Below, piece after piece: positions 12,501 to 21,789 of a stretch of 64,000 nt of DNA; the stretch's first letter is position 1, and every line of letters begins with the position of its first letter. This DNA comes from Hyaloperonospora brassicae (taxonomy: Eukaryota > Oomycota > Peronosporomycetes > Peronosporales > Peronosporaceae), in NCBI GenBank assembly GCA_947650285.1, contig CANTFL010001450.1, forward strand, positions 186,001 to 250,000. The letters are read 5' to 3'. The notes under the pieces were generated by a model. The model was not told the origin of the DNA and did not search any database. It was given only the letters and a program-made list of their open reading frames with translations. A program made the translations under genes and the position numbers.

Positions 12501-13675
12501 ATTCGAGTAGACGAAGGTGATAGGTCAATCCCTCCACCTTTACTCCTGAAGTACGAGGATCCGTTGCCACTACCCTGCCTTTATCCACCATTACCGACGA
12601 TGGCCAATGCTACCGGGGATGAGCGAAAAGTTGGACGTGATGATCAACTTGGTGAAGACATGAGTGACAAAGTCAGCGACAGCAATGATGTATTGAAGGA
12701 AACAGCAGCGCCGTTCGGAGATACCGGCCAATCTGGAGTGCTAGAACGTAAAGGGGTCATTCAAGCCATGGTTTTCGACCCGCAGTCACCATTCAACATT
12801 CGTTTGTAAACCACACCTTACCCAGCGCTGGTCCAGCGGCTAGTAGGTGTGATATTGGAAGTTCCACATCCGTGGCGTTGCGGACGTCTCCACAAGTATC
12901 GCGTTTGAGCGCTGCTAGAAAGAGGTCTCACATCAAGACACCAGATGAGCGGTAAAAAGAGCGTGATAATTCAAAGCAAATACAATGATCTTGTATTTAA
13001 ACAAGGTAGAAGCATAAAGACAGGTTCTTTCTCAAATCGGGTCGGGGTCCGGTATTGCAACATGAGAGCAGCAAGAAGTGGCTAGACATGTGGCTAGAAT
13101 TAGCATCAGAATGGCCAACGACGTCGACGGTAGATTTTCTCACTTTATACAGCTCGCCTGCGCAAAGGTATCAAGCGGTGAAAGTGGAATCGAGGACCCT
13201 TCTACGGTCAATTCAGCGGTTTTCATATAAAAGTGCATTGCTTACGATCTTGCGTGATGAAACCATGCAGACATGGACCGCGACTTGGCGACAAAAAGTA
13301 TTTGTATTCTTATTTGATGGCATACCGCGGACGTACAACAGACCGTGATATTCAGACCTGGCTCGACGACTGGAAGGGGCGGACGTCAAGGCAGTTAGCA
13401 GGTTTCGTGCTACCTCCTCTCATTGACATTAGCGATAACTGGCATCGTTTACGGGACAGGGGTTACGACAGTGATGAACTGTTACGCCGTTGCGATGTGA
13501 ATCTAAAGACGCGGTTAGCGCATTACAATTTATGTGTGTTGGTCTACCAAGACGAAATCAAAGAACTAACGGGGAGCGAAGAGGACCCTGATAACGGCGT
13601 CACGACGCAGTTGCGACAACATTTTGCTGGACTGAAGATCACTCAACCGTATCGGGAGGCATACTTAGCCATAGC
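9508..13675 (+). pseudogene. LINE ORF1 region, fragmented
   Basis: A series of + strand reading frames linked by frameshifts: 9508-9885, 9882-10448, 10631-11071, 11415-12113, 12140-12430, 12399-12809, 13055-13348 and 13233-13675. Content is mostly hydrophilic with Trp/Arg-rich patches. 11415-12113 contains a Lys-rich linker (PKAKPKTQWVTVSVSREKKK), typical of nucleic-acid-binding ORF1 products, but no zinc knuckle is visible. The last piece runs into the gypsy-1 insertion and resumes at 21656. The assignment as ORF1 rests on position before the endonuclease and RT, not on a recognised domain. Confidence 0.55.
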
Positions 13676-14064
13676 TGTAACGGGGCACACCCTTGCGTAA
13701 CTTAACGCAAGGGATTTGGGTGCCCCGACGGACGTACACGTGGCGAGCGAGGAAGCGTAGGTAGGGTAAAAGTAGAACTGTTATATTAATAAATTAAGTC
13801 TTTAAACTACTGTCTCTTCGTTTGACTTAATTCAATTATACTAATATAACTGCATGTATGGTGACGTCTCGTCACCACTCATTGCGCGCGTCTTGCGGCG
13901 ATTGGTGGGTTGATATCATCACGATATCAACCAATGAACAGACCCTTTGGTCGACCCTTCAATATCACCACTTTGGTGATATTGTTTTAAAGAATATCCA
14001 TCTTATATTCTTTATTGTCACTTTCCTTAAGTGACAATATCATGTAACGGGCTGCCCCGTTACA
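13676..14064 (-). repeat. gypsy-1 3' LTR (left)
   Basis: 389-bp LTR with TGTAACGGG/CCCGTTACA ends. It is built of consecutive small stem-loops, for example CCCTTGCGT/ACGCAAGGG, TGGTGACG/CGTCACCA, GTTGATATC/GATATCAAC, AAAGAATAT/ATATTCTTT and ATTGTCACTT/AAGTGACAAT. It lies directly upstream of the antisense ORF and is the likely location of any promoter for it. Confidence 0.95.
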
Positions 14065-14193
14065 TCACCCCCCTTAACTGATAGTCACCGTATGACTATC
14101 GAAATATGGAGGCCACCCGTTGGCCACCATTGGGACAGGGAGTACTTGTTTGGTCCGTTCCACTCACTTTCCGCTTGACCTCGCATAGCTAAC

Positions 14194-15797
14194 ATGTCTA
14201 TGCGAGGTGACTCAAGACCCACACAGCCTGGTGCTGTGCAAGCCTCTGCGGCAGACGCTTCGTCGTCTGCCGCCCCTTCTTCGCCTGCAGCAACAGGTGC
14301 TGCAGGTGCACGCGGTATCACGCCGCGTGCGTATGATGACCCCGATGTGGAGGTCATCTACTCTGGCGAGTCAGACGTGTCTGACTCGGGCAATGCTCCA
14401 GAGGCGTCTCGCTCACCGGCGACGCCTCAGTATTCGCCAAGGCCACTGCCGAACGAACGGACTCGTGATTCGCATCACAGTCTGTTCGGCAGTGATGACG
14501 ATGATCAGGGTGGTGAGTTCTATTCTTCACCACCGCCGGCTCGTGCGTCTTCGCACGAGCGTGTTGACGATGGCGCGAGCCGTCGTCAATCTGGGAGCCG
14601 TGGTACCGACAAGGGTACCACTGTGAAGCGTGATGAGTTGAAGCCGTGGCGTTTGCCCGAACAACTCATCAATAGCCTGTCTCACGAGACAGGCCAACAC
14701 CATCGAATACCCTTATTCGATGCAACCGAGCTTCACGGCTTGAGTCCCAGCGCGAAGAACTTTCGCGCTGAAGAAGACTTTTATCTCGATGTCTTCCTTA
14801 GACATCGATGGTACAATAGCAACCAAAAGCGTGACAAAACATCGCTTTTGGCTGCGTGGAACGCGTTCGTCCAAAACGTAAAGAATTTTGGACGAGAAGG
14901 GTGGCTCAAGAAACTTGAGGCAACACGCCTCAGGTTCGAACGGCGAACGCCAACCGGTGCTAGGTACCGGTTGCATTGTTTATCGAGTGAGGCAGGCATT
15001 CCTTGCCTCACATGGGGAGACCCTTGTGCGAGTTGTGTTGACAACTCGCAGCGTGCACATAGGGATGTGTACTCCCTAAATTCGCCCTGGGGAAGGGCAC
15101 ATCTCTCAGACGAGATGCGTGACGCGATTGCAAACTTGCAATCCGTCTACAAGCGCCTAGGGCGCGTGTTTACCGATGGGCCACAGGACTCATCGGATGG
15201 GTCTCGTCATACTGGTGGACGAGACCTTCAACATCCATTAACAGCTGAGAGCGGGGCTCCCAGCTGTTCCAAGAGGGTGGATACCCCCGCCACTGGACGA
15301 GGTAGCTCGTCCTTGATCCTGAATCGTCACGGTGATTCAAGATACGCTCCACTAGAAAGCGTTGATCACCGTGAGCATCCACCAAAGGATGTGGTGGAGG
15401 AGGAAAGACCTCCTCCAGAACCCCAGGCCCACCATCTCGACCCTTACGAGATGGATCGCGCAATCGATGAATTGCGCGATGACTTGAAGCACGAGCGCGA
15501 CCGACGCTACTCTTTGACCGACACCGTGCGGAAGAACCGCAAGGGTCACGAGGCTGATCGGGCGAGGGATCGCGCCGATTATGCCACGGCGCAGCTTCAG
15601 GTCGAGCGGGATGTCCGCTCCTTTTCGGCGAGCTGGCGACAGCTCGCGGAGAGATAACTCGGTTGAATACCGAGGTATCATATCTGCGCGACCAGACGGA
15701 TCGTCTGGAGCGCGAACGCAAGAACTTGATGGATGTTCTTGAACGTGGGGGCTATCTTCATCGGAAGAAGAAGGCCCGTACTGACAGTACGACCTAA
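14194..15797 (+). pseudogene. gypsy-1 antisense ORF, one frameshift
   Basis: Long ORF on the strand opposite gag-pol. 14194-15657 is open for 487 codons. After a 1-nt deletion at about 15650 the frame 15654-15797 continues the same C-terminal coiled coil (YLRDQTDRLERERKNLMDVL) with a basic end (LHRKKKARTD); the ancestral product would be about 534 residues. N-terminal third: acidic, Ser/Pro/Ala-rich, disordered. Middle (about residues 150-310): a globular-looking Trp/Arg-rich segment (FLRHRWYNSNQKRDKTSLLA). C-terminal: heptad-like Arg/Glu coiled coil. The ATG sits in the loop of a 10-bp stem (14179-14207). It overlaps the chromodomain/IN end of pol by about 630 bp. I recognise no family. The same deletion breaks pol, which argues both frames were functional. 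Confidence 0.7.
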
Positions 15798-18700
15798 GCC
15801 TCCCCACGTAAAACGTAGGATGCGTGCGCATCCTACGTGGCAATTCGAGTGTGTATGCATTGCCCTTGCGATGCAACACTCGAAATGGCCCAATGTATTT
15901 CGGCAGTAGTTTACTACTGCCGACACTAGTGACTGCATGTCCAGGTAGGTTTACCGTTGACAGTAGTACTAGGTCATTAACCTTAAATGAAAGAACATTT
16001 GCTCTTCCATTCTTGTCTGCGTTCCGTTTCTGACGGTCCACCGCATTTGCGATGGAGTCCTGAACGAAACGGACTACCGCTTCTCGAGTCAGCAGGAAGT
16101 TCTCTGCTGACTCTTTGTTTTGTCTAGCAGTGCGCTTCGTGCGCACTGCTAAGAGATTGCTCTCTTCTTCAGCGAGGTTGTCTTCTTCCTCGCTGGCATA
16201 ATCGTTGGCGATGCTGAATATACCAGCATCGTCATCATCATCCGAATCAATAATAGCGTCTTCGCTATTATTGAGATGATCTTCTTCATCGATGTCGACT
16301 TGATCGACATCGGCATCATACGTGACGACGTTTGCGTCGACACGTGATGAGCAAGAGCCAAAACGGTTTTTGCTCGAGCGAGTCCCTCCCCCCTTATCCA
16401 AGAGTCACACTCTAGAAGGGTGGGCACACGTGGATGGCGTAGGCCATTCACGTAAAACGGTGTGTGCTGGGTTGAAGCATGCACCGAATTATTGATGGCG
16501 AATTCCACCATGGGTAGGAATTCGCTCCAACTCGGAAACGAGTGGACATATCCTCGAAGAATCTCTTCGAGGACACGGTTCGCACGTTCCGTCTGACCAT
16601 CTGTTTCTGGATGGTCAGAAGTGGACATCTTCAATCGTGTTCCGAGAGTACGGAACACGGTTTGCCAAAATTCCGCCGTGAACCGAGGGTCACGGTCGGA
16701 TACGAGTTCACGGGGTAACCCGTGGAGTCTAAAGACCGTGTCTAGAAAGATACGAGCACAACCTTGAGCCTTGATTGACTCAGGGACAGCAGCAAGATGG
16801 ACCATCTTGCTGAATGGGTCCACAAACACAAGAATACCATTATTCTTGTGAGCGTCTTCGGGAAACCCGAAGACGAAGTCCATTGAAACGGACTGCCAGC
16901 ACTCTGTCGGAACAGGCAGAGGCTGCAATGGCGCACGGGATGAAGGACTAGGCTTCACCCGTTGACATACTTCGCAAGCACGGATGTACTTGCGAACAAA
17001 CTGATACTGGCGGGGCCAGTAAGAGTCGCGACTTACCGTGAGGTAAGTCTTTTCTCTACCACGATGGCCGCTTGTTGGGGCATCGTGACACTCATACATG
17101 ATGCGCAATCGCAAATCATGATGAGCGGGTACGACGACACGAGGCGTGTCGTCGGCAACAGCTGTATAGTACAGCAATCCGTTGCGTGTACTATACCGAT
17201 CCGATGAGGATCGGTACAAAGCCGGTAAATCCCTCATGGATTTACTGGATGGATTCACCAGATGATCCATCAATCGCAGAAGATCCTTATCTTCCGCGTA
17301 TGACTTTCGTACGTCGTCAAGTAAACTTGACGACGGGACACTGACTGACAGTGTCGCAACAGTGGGCTTGTCCTCACTGTTGGATTGCGCGTCCGGCTCG
17401 AAATCGGGCCGGCGCGAAAGAGCATCCGCGACGACATTGAGTCGTCCCGGTTTATACTCCACGGAGAAGTTATACTCCGCGAAGAAAGACAGCCACCTCG
17501 CCATTCTTTGCGAGAGGTGTGGGCTGTTTACGGCCGTGCGTAATGACGCATGGTCCGTGTAGACTACAAACGGTCTATCTCCCAAGAGATAGACGCGAAA
17601 TTTAGCCAGTGCGTATTTCATGGCAAGGAGTTCCTTGTCATGCACTGGGTAATTACGCTCAGCTGCTTGCAGCTGACGCGATTGATAACAGATGACGCGC
17701 TCCGCGCCATCTGCATCGAACTGCATTAACGCACAGCCGATTGCGAAATCACTGGCGTCACAGACCACATGAAATGGTCTGTCCTGATCTGCAATCGCCA
17801 AGATCGGCGATTGCATCAAGCTTTGCTTGATACCTTCAAAGGAACGCTGGCACTCAGCGTTCCATGACCACTTGACATTTTTCTTGAGCAAGCAAGAAAG
17901 ATGTACCGTCATCTCGGCGTAGTTGCGCGAGTACTTGTGCAAGTACGCCGCAAGACCAAGGAACTTTCGAAGTCCCTTGACATCGACTGGCACTGGCCAG
18001 TAGGTGATCGCCTTGATCTTTTCGGGATCAGGGCGTACGCCGTGTTTCCCCACGATGCACCCAAGAAGTGGTATTTCGCTAGCCGCGAATATACACTTCT
18101 TGAGGTTGGCGTACAACTTATGCTTGCGCATAAGTTGAAGAACCTGACGAACGTGAGTTCTGTGAACTTCAACGTCCGTCTTCCCGTCCATAGCCCGGCT
18201 ATGGACGAACACATCGTCGAAGTAACTCGGTGCGAAGTCTCGCACCGGTCTCAACAGATTTGTTACACATCTGTTGAATGTTGCAGGGGCATTACTCAGC
18301 CCCTGTGGCATCACTAGCCACTCCCACAGCATCCCGCTGGGGGTACTCACTGCTGTGAACGGGACGTCCCGTTCACGCATCAGGATCTGATAGAATCCAT
18401 CCATCAGATCCATGGACGAAAAGATGGTACTCTTTGACATACCATCTATGATTACGTCCTTCCTCGGTATCGGCGTCTGAGCCGGTACCGTTGCAGCATT
18501 CAACTTGTTGAATGCGTGCACTATCCGCCACCCTCCTGTGGCCTTTCGCACACAGAAGGTCGGAGAGCTGTGAGGGGATGTCGATTCCCTCACATGGCCT
18601 GCTGCTAAGCGATCGGCAAAGAACTTGTCGATCGCTATCACTTGTTCACGAGGCAGTGGCCACTGCTTCATGACACAGTATTTCGAGCCCGGTTTGAGCT

Positions 18701-20080
18701 CGATCTCGTGTCGAGTGCCTTTGTCCTTAGGCAACTCGCAAGGTACGGATTCAGGGAACACATCCCTGAATTCGATCAAATCCTTATACAAAGGATTTGC
18801 CTGAAGTGACTCCCAGGATTGGGACGCGTATCGCTCAATCCGAGTCTTCTCATCGAGGACACTTTCGTCCATCGATGAGCTGCTGAGAACCCGTTCGTTC
18901 TCAGCAAATACTGTTGCCGACCGAATGTCGGTCACATACTCGTCCTCTGTGACGAGTACGCAGATCTGCTTGACTTTGCCACTACGCAGATCACGCAAGA
19001 ACCGTTTCGGTTTTAGCGTTGGCAACTGAGTTATCTCCGAAGTCAACTTCGGAGGCACAATCAGATCAAGCGTATAAGCGCCTACGCTTGATCCGTCATT
19101 AACCAAGACGTTCAACGTCTCGGTTTCTTCCTGGGATCTTGCTTCCACAGGTTGCTGAGGGCCTGATCCCTCAGCAAGCAACTCTTGAGGAACTCCTTCC
19201 TCAAGTACGTGGGGACTTATTCCCTCGACGTCTTCCGACTGTGGCTGTGCAACCACAGTCAGGAACCGATCCTCTACGGTCGACTCTCCAGTCGACCTAG
19301 GATTTTCATGTTGCCCCTTGGGGGCAACAGATTTCTTTCTTCTAAGATGCTGCCCGCTAGGCATGCATCCATGTCCCGGTCCACTCGACTTATTCGAGTG
19401 GTGGACCTTCGGCGCAGCCTGTACTTCTGTACAGCCGCCGGGAGCTTGCTCCACAGTGTAGTGATCAACTACACTGTGACCTTGTGCAGTCGTGCTAACG
19501 ACCGTACCGCAAGTGAGGCCATCGCACTCACTCGCAGAACATCCACACGCTTGTGGACGCTCCAAGATGTTCATCAGATGGCCATCTGATGAACAAGCAG
19601 CAGGCATCTTCACGGATCGATGCTGCCAGCTCACCCTTGGCTCGTATTTTCTGAGCCAAGGTAATCCCAGGATGACATCAAATTTGTCATCCAGATCTAG
19701 TACGATGAAATCATCATCTTACTGCTCGCCCTCTAACGTGTAGTGGATTCCTACTACACGTTTCTCAACGGTTATCGATGCGCCTGTTGCAAGGCGCACC
19801 GTCATCCTTGTGAGGGGAATGTCGCGCTCAACGAACTTGAGCCTACGACCCTCTAGTGACTGGCGACGAACAAAGTTGTTCGACGCCCCACCGTCTACTA
19901 GGGCACGAAGCGACAAGTCATTTGTCGCTTCCAACTTCAAGGTGATGAGCGAAACGTCATCACCAGGTGCAGAGACACACAATGATTGTGTATCTGGAGC
20001 AACTTTCGTCAAGAGGTTTGCAAATTCTCTTGAGGTTGCTGGATCAGTAGGGCGCTCCGCCCCTACTGACCCCGACCATT
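15170..20080 (-). pseudogene. gypsy-1 pol (PR-RT-RNase H-integrase-chromodomain), three lesions
   Basis: Read -1 relative to gag. The protease active site is VDGGAS near 19890, followed by an in-frame TAA at 19719-19721. The main frame continues to 16149 with LILGLPWL-like protease end, RT ([15 protein letters not shown] and catalytic YFDD near 18220), RNase H ([18 protein letters not shown]), integrase zinc finger (H-x-H, CEVCQRVK) and DDE core (FVDPFSKM, SDRDPRF, QTERANRVLEE). A 1-nt deletion in a C-run at 16384-16393 moves it to the frame 16401-15655. A second 1-nt deletion near 15655 moves it to 15721-15170, which carries the chromodomain (LVQWRGYPPSWNSWEP). Restoring three sites would give a full-length frame. 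Identical LTRs suggest the lesions are very recent, inherited from a trans-mobilised master, or partly sequencing errors. Confidence 0.9.
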
Positions 20081-20084
20081 TTTT
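20044..20084 (-). promoter_or_regulatory. gypsy-1 -1 ribosomal frameshift signal at gag/pol junction
   Basis: In the gag frame the - strand reads TCA AAA AAT, a canonical X_XXY_YYZ heptamer (A AAA AAT, 20084-20078). About nine nt later comes a stem of nine perfect pairs, TCAGTAGGG with CCCTACTGA (20044-20069), extendable through G-U and G-C pairs. The gag TAG (20063-20065) lies in the 5' arm. The pol frame is -1 relative to gag and is open through this site (VGAERPTD). Simple readthrough would stop again after 17 codons. Function is inferred from sequence. Confidence 0.75.
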
Positions 20085-21217
20085 GATGGCCCGTCTCGCT
20101 GTTGCGGCTTCGCAACAGCGCTGGACCCACGCCCATTGCCCTTTCTGGCGAATGGTCGTCCATTTCGCTCAGTACTGTTTGGTACTGGGCGCGGAGCACT
20201 ACACTCGTATGCGTAGTGCCCTAACTTCTGACAGCGATTGCACCTCTGCAATCGCTTGTTGCTTGTAGAGCGAGGTCTCTCGCTCTCAACATAACAGAGG
20301 TCCATTGGTTCTGGACCTCCGATCTCTTGTCGTCTCGGTGGACGGTAAGAGTTTGAGCTAGCATGAGCCTGTCTCATGCTAAAGTCTTCCTGTTCTGCGG
20401 CTGATATCGCTTCTTCAAGCGTATTCAGCTCAAGGCGGAACAGGTGGCTCCTGACGGGCCCTTCTGCGAGCCCTTGCATGAACACCGTAATCAACGTGTG
20501 TTCATGAACTGGGTTTGCAGTTATACTACTCGCAAGGAGTCGTATATGTTGTGCGTAAGCGTGCACATCACGCTTACCCTGCTTGAGTTTCAGGAGCTCT
20601 GAACGAGCCCTGAACTCAGCACGTGGCGGCTCAAACGTTTGTCTGAGCCGGGACTTGAAGTCATCTAGCGACCTAAACACATTTGGGTCGCTACTCTCGA
20701 GTCCCAGGGACCAAGTTTTGGCACGCCCTGCCAAGTGGGTCTGAGCAAATGTGAGTTTCATTTGCTCATCTTCGACGCGACGAGCCCTTAGGGCTCTGTC
20801 GAGTTCGACAAACCATAGTAACAGGGAGTCCTCCGGGACTCCACTGTACTTGGAGATGTCGACTTTCATCACTTCGGGACGACGCGCATGCGCCGTCCCG
20901 CCCACAGCAGCATGGAATTGCTGCTGTCTCAACAGCTCCGTCTGTTGAGCACCGAGTTCTCTCAACTGCTCGGCCTGTTGAGAGCCTTGCTGGTGAAGCA
21001 AGGCTACTTTCTCCCTCTCGAGAGCAAGTTCATTGTGAATGAACTTGGCGATAGCAGCATGTTGTTGGTCTCTGTCTAGAGACTCCAACATGGTGCTGAC
21101 GACGAGTTCGCCTACGGTAGAACTCATTCGTTCTACCGCACCCCATTCGATGTCACTCAAATGGGTAAACCCTTCACGCGTGGCGTGAAAGGTGTCTTCT
21201 TCATCCAACATGTTCAT
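20063..21217 (-). CDS. gypsy-1 gag
   Basis: 384-residue capsid/nucleocapsid polyprotein that would assemble the virus-like particle and package the element RNA. ATG at 21217 lies 44 nt inside the 5' LTR. A Gln-rich N-terminal coiled-coil stretch is followed by a retrotransposon gag domain (about residues 95-290, with LWFVELDRALRARRVEDEQM and LKLKQGKRDVHAYAQHIR) and a zinc knuckle, CNRCQKLGHYAYEC, near residue 335. It ends CAG TAG inside the stem of the frameshift signal. The frame is intact. Confidence 0.92.
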   Translation of the reverse strand: MNMLDEEDTFHATREGFTHLSDIEWGAVERMSSTVGELVVSTMLESLDRDQQHAAIAKFIHNELALEREKVALLHQQGSQQAEQLRELGAQQTELLRQQQFHAAVGGTAHARRPEVMKVDISKYSGVPEDSLLLWFVELDRALRARRVEDEQMKLTFAQTHLAGRAKTWSLGLESSDPNVFRSLDDFKSRLRQTFEPPRAEFRARSELLKLKQGKRDVHAYAQHIRLLASSITANPVHEHTLITVFMQGLAEGPVRSHLFRLELNTLEEAISAAEQEDFSMRQAHASSNSYRPPRRQEIGGPEPMDLCYVESERPRSTSNKRLQRCNRCQKLGHYAYECSAPRPVPNSTERNGRPFARKGNGRGSSAVAKPQQRDGPSKNGRGQ

Positions 21218-21240
21218 GTTGGATGATGTGGTCCTTGGAA

Positions 21241-21259
21241 GGACTACAAAGTGCTACCA
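21241..21259 (-). other. gypsy-1 primer-binding site
   Basis: Two bases inside the 5' LTR the - strand reads TGGTAGCACTTTGTAGTCC, which would pair with a tRNA ending GTGCTACCA. Gypsy-2 and gypsy-3 have the same TGGTAGCACT at the same spacing. The start resembles the initiator-Met type site TGGTAGCGC, but I cannot assign the tRNA. Confidence 0.7.
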
Positions 21260-21261
21260 GG

Positions 21262-21650
21262 TGTAACGGGGCACACCCTTGCGTAACTTAACGCAAGGGA
21301 TTTGGGTGCCCCGACGGACGTACACGTGGCGAGCGAGGAAGCGTAGGTAGGGTAAAAGTAGAACTGTTATATTAATAAATTAAGTCTTTAAACTACTGTC
21401 TCTTCGTTTGACTTAATTCAATTATACTAATATAACTGCATGTATGGTGACGTCTCGTCACCACTCATTGCGCGCGTCTTGCGGCGATTGGTGGGTTGAT
21501 ATCATCACGATATCAACCAATGAACAGACCCTTTGGTCGACCCTTCAATATCACCACTTTGGTGATATTGTTTTAAAGAATATCCATCTTATATTCTTTA
21601 TTGTCACTTTCCTTAAGTGACAATATCATGTAACGGGCTGCCCCGTTACA
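21262..21650 (-). repeat. gypsy-1 5' LTR (right)
   Basis: 389 bp, read as identical to the left LTR. It is the upstream LTR for gag-pol on the - strand. Confidence 0.95.
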
Positions 21651-21740
21651 ATAGCTGCCTCAGAGGACTGGGAGGTATTAGAAATGTCCTTCGAGAACTC
21701 GCTCGCCCAGATGAGGCCTCAGCGGACTCTTCGCTACTAA
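21651..21740 (+). pseudogene. LINE ORF1, continuation after gypsy-1 insertion
   Basis: Starts with the second copy of the TSD (atagc, 21651-21655). Spliced to 13675 it stays open for about 30 codons and ends at TAA 21738-21740. This supports insertion of gypsy-1 inside a coding frame. Confidence 0.55.
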
Positions 21741-21789
21741 GGGCAGCCACCACCGTCGACACCAGGCTCGCCGGCATCTACTGCTAGCC

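Larger units (their letters stand above)
13676..21650 (-). mobile_element. gypsy-1: Ty3/gypsy chromovirus-type LTR retrotransposon
   Basis: Complete 7,975-bp element bounded by 389-bp LTRs (TGTAAC...GTTACA) and a perfect 5-bp TSD, atagc, at 13671-13675 and 21651-21655. Sense is the - strand: PBS 21241-21259, gag, -1 frameshift signal, pol (PR-RT-RNase H-IN-chromodomain), polypurine tract AAGGGGGGTGA next to the left (3') LTR at 14065. An antisense ORF occupies 14194-15797. The LTRs read as identical, so insertion is recent, yet pol carries one nonsense codon and two 1-nt indels. The whole element is densely tiled with short perfect inverted repeats. Confidence 0.95.

Noticed and set aside
13676..21650. 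Hairpin arrays of gypsy-1 considered as a CRISPR-like or tRNA-array feature
   Set aside because: Each stem has a different sequence, there is no repeated unit or spacer pattern, and the DNA encodes retroelement proteins of a eukaryote.
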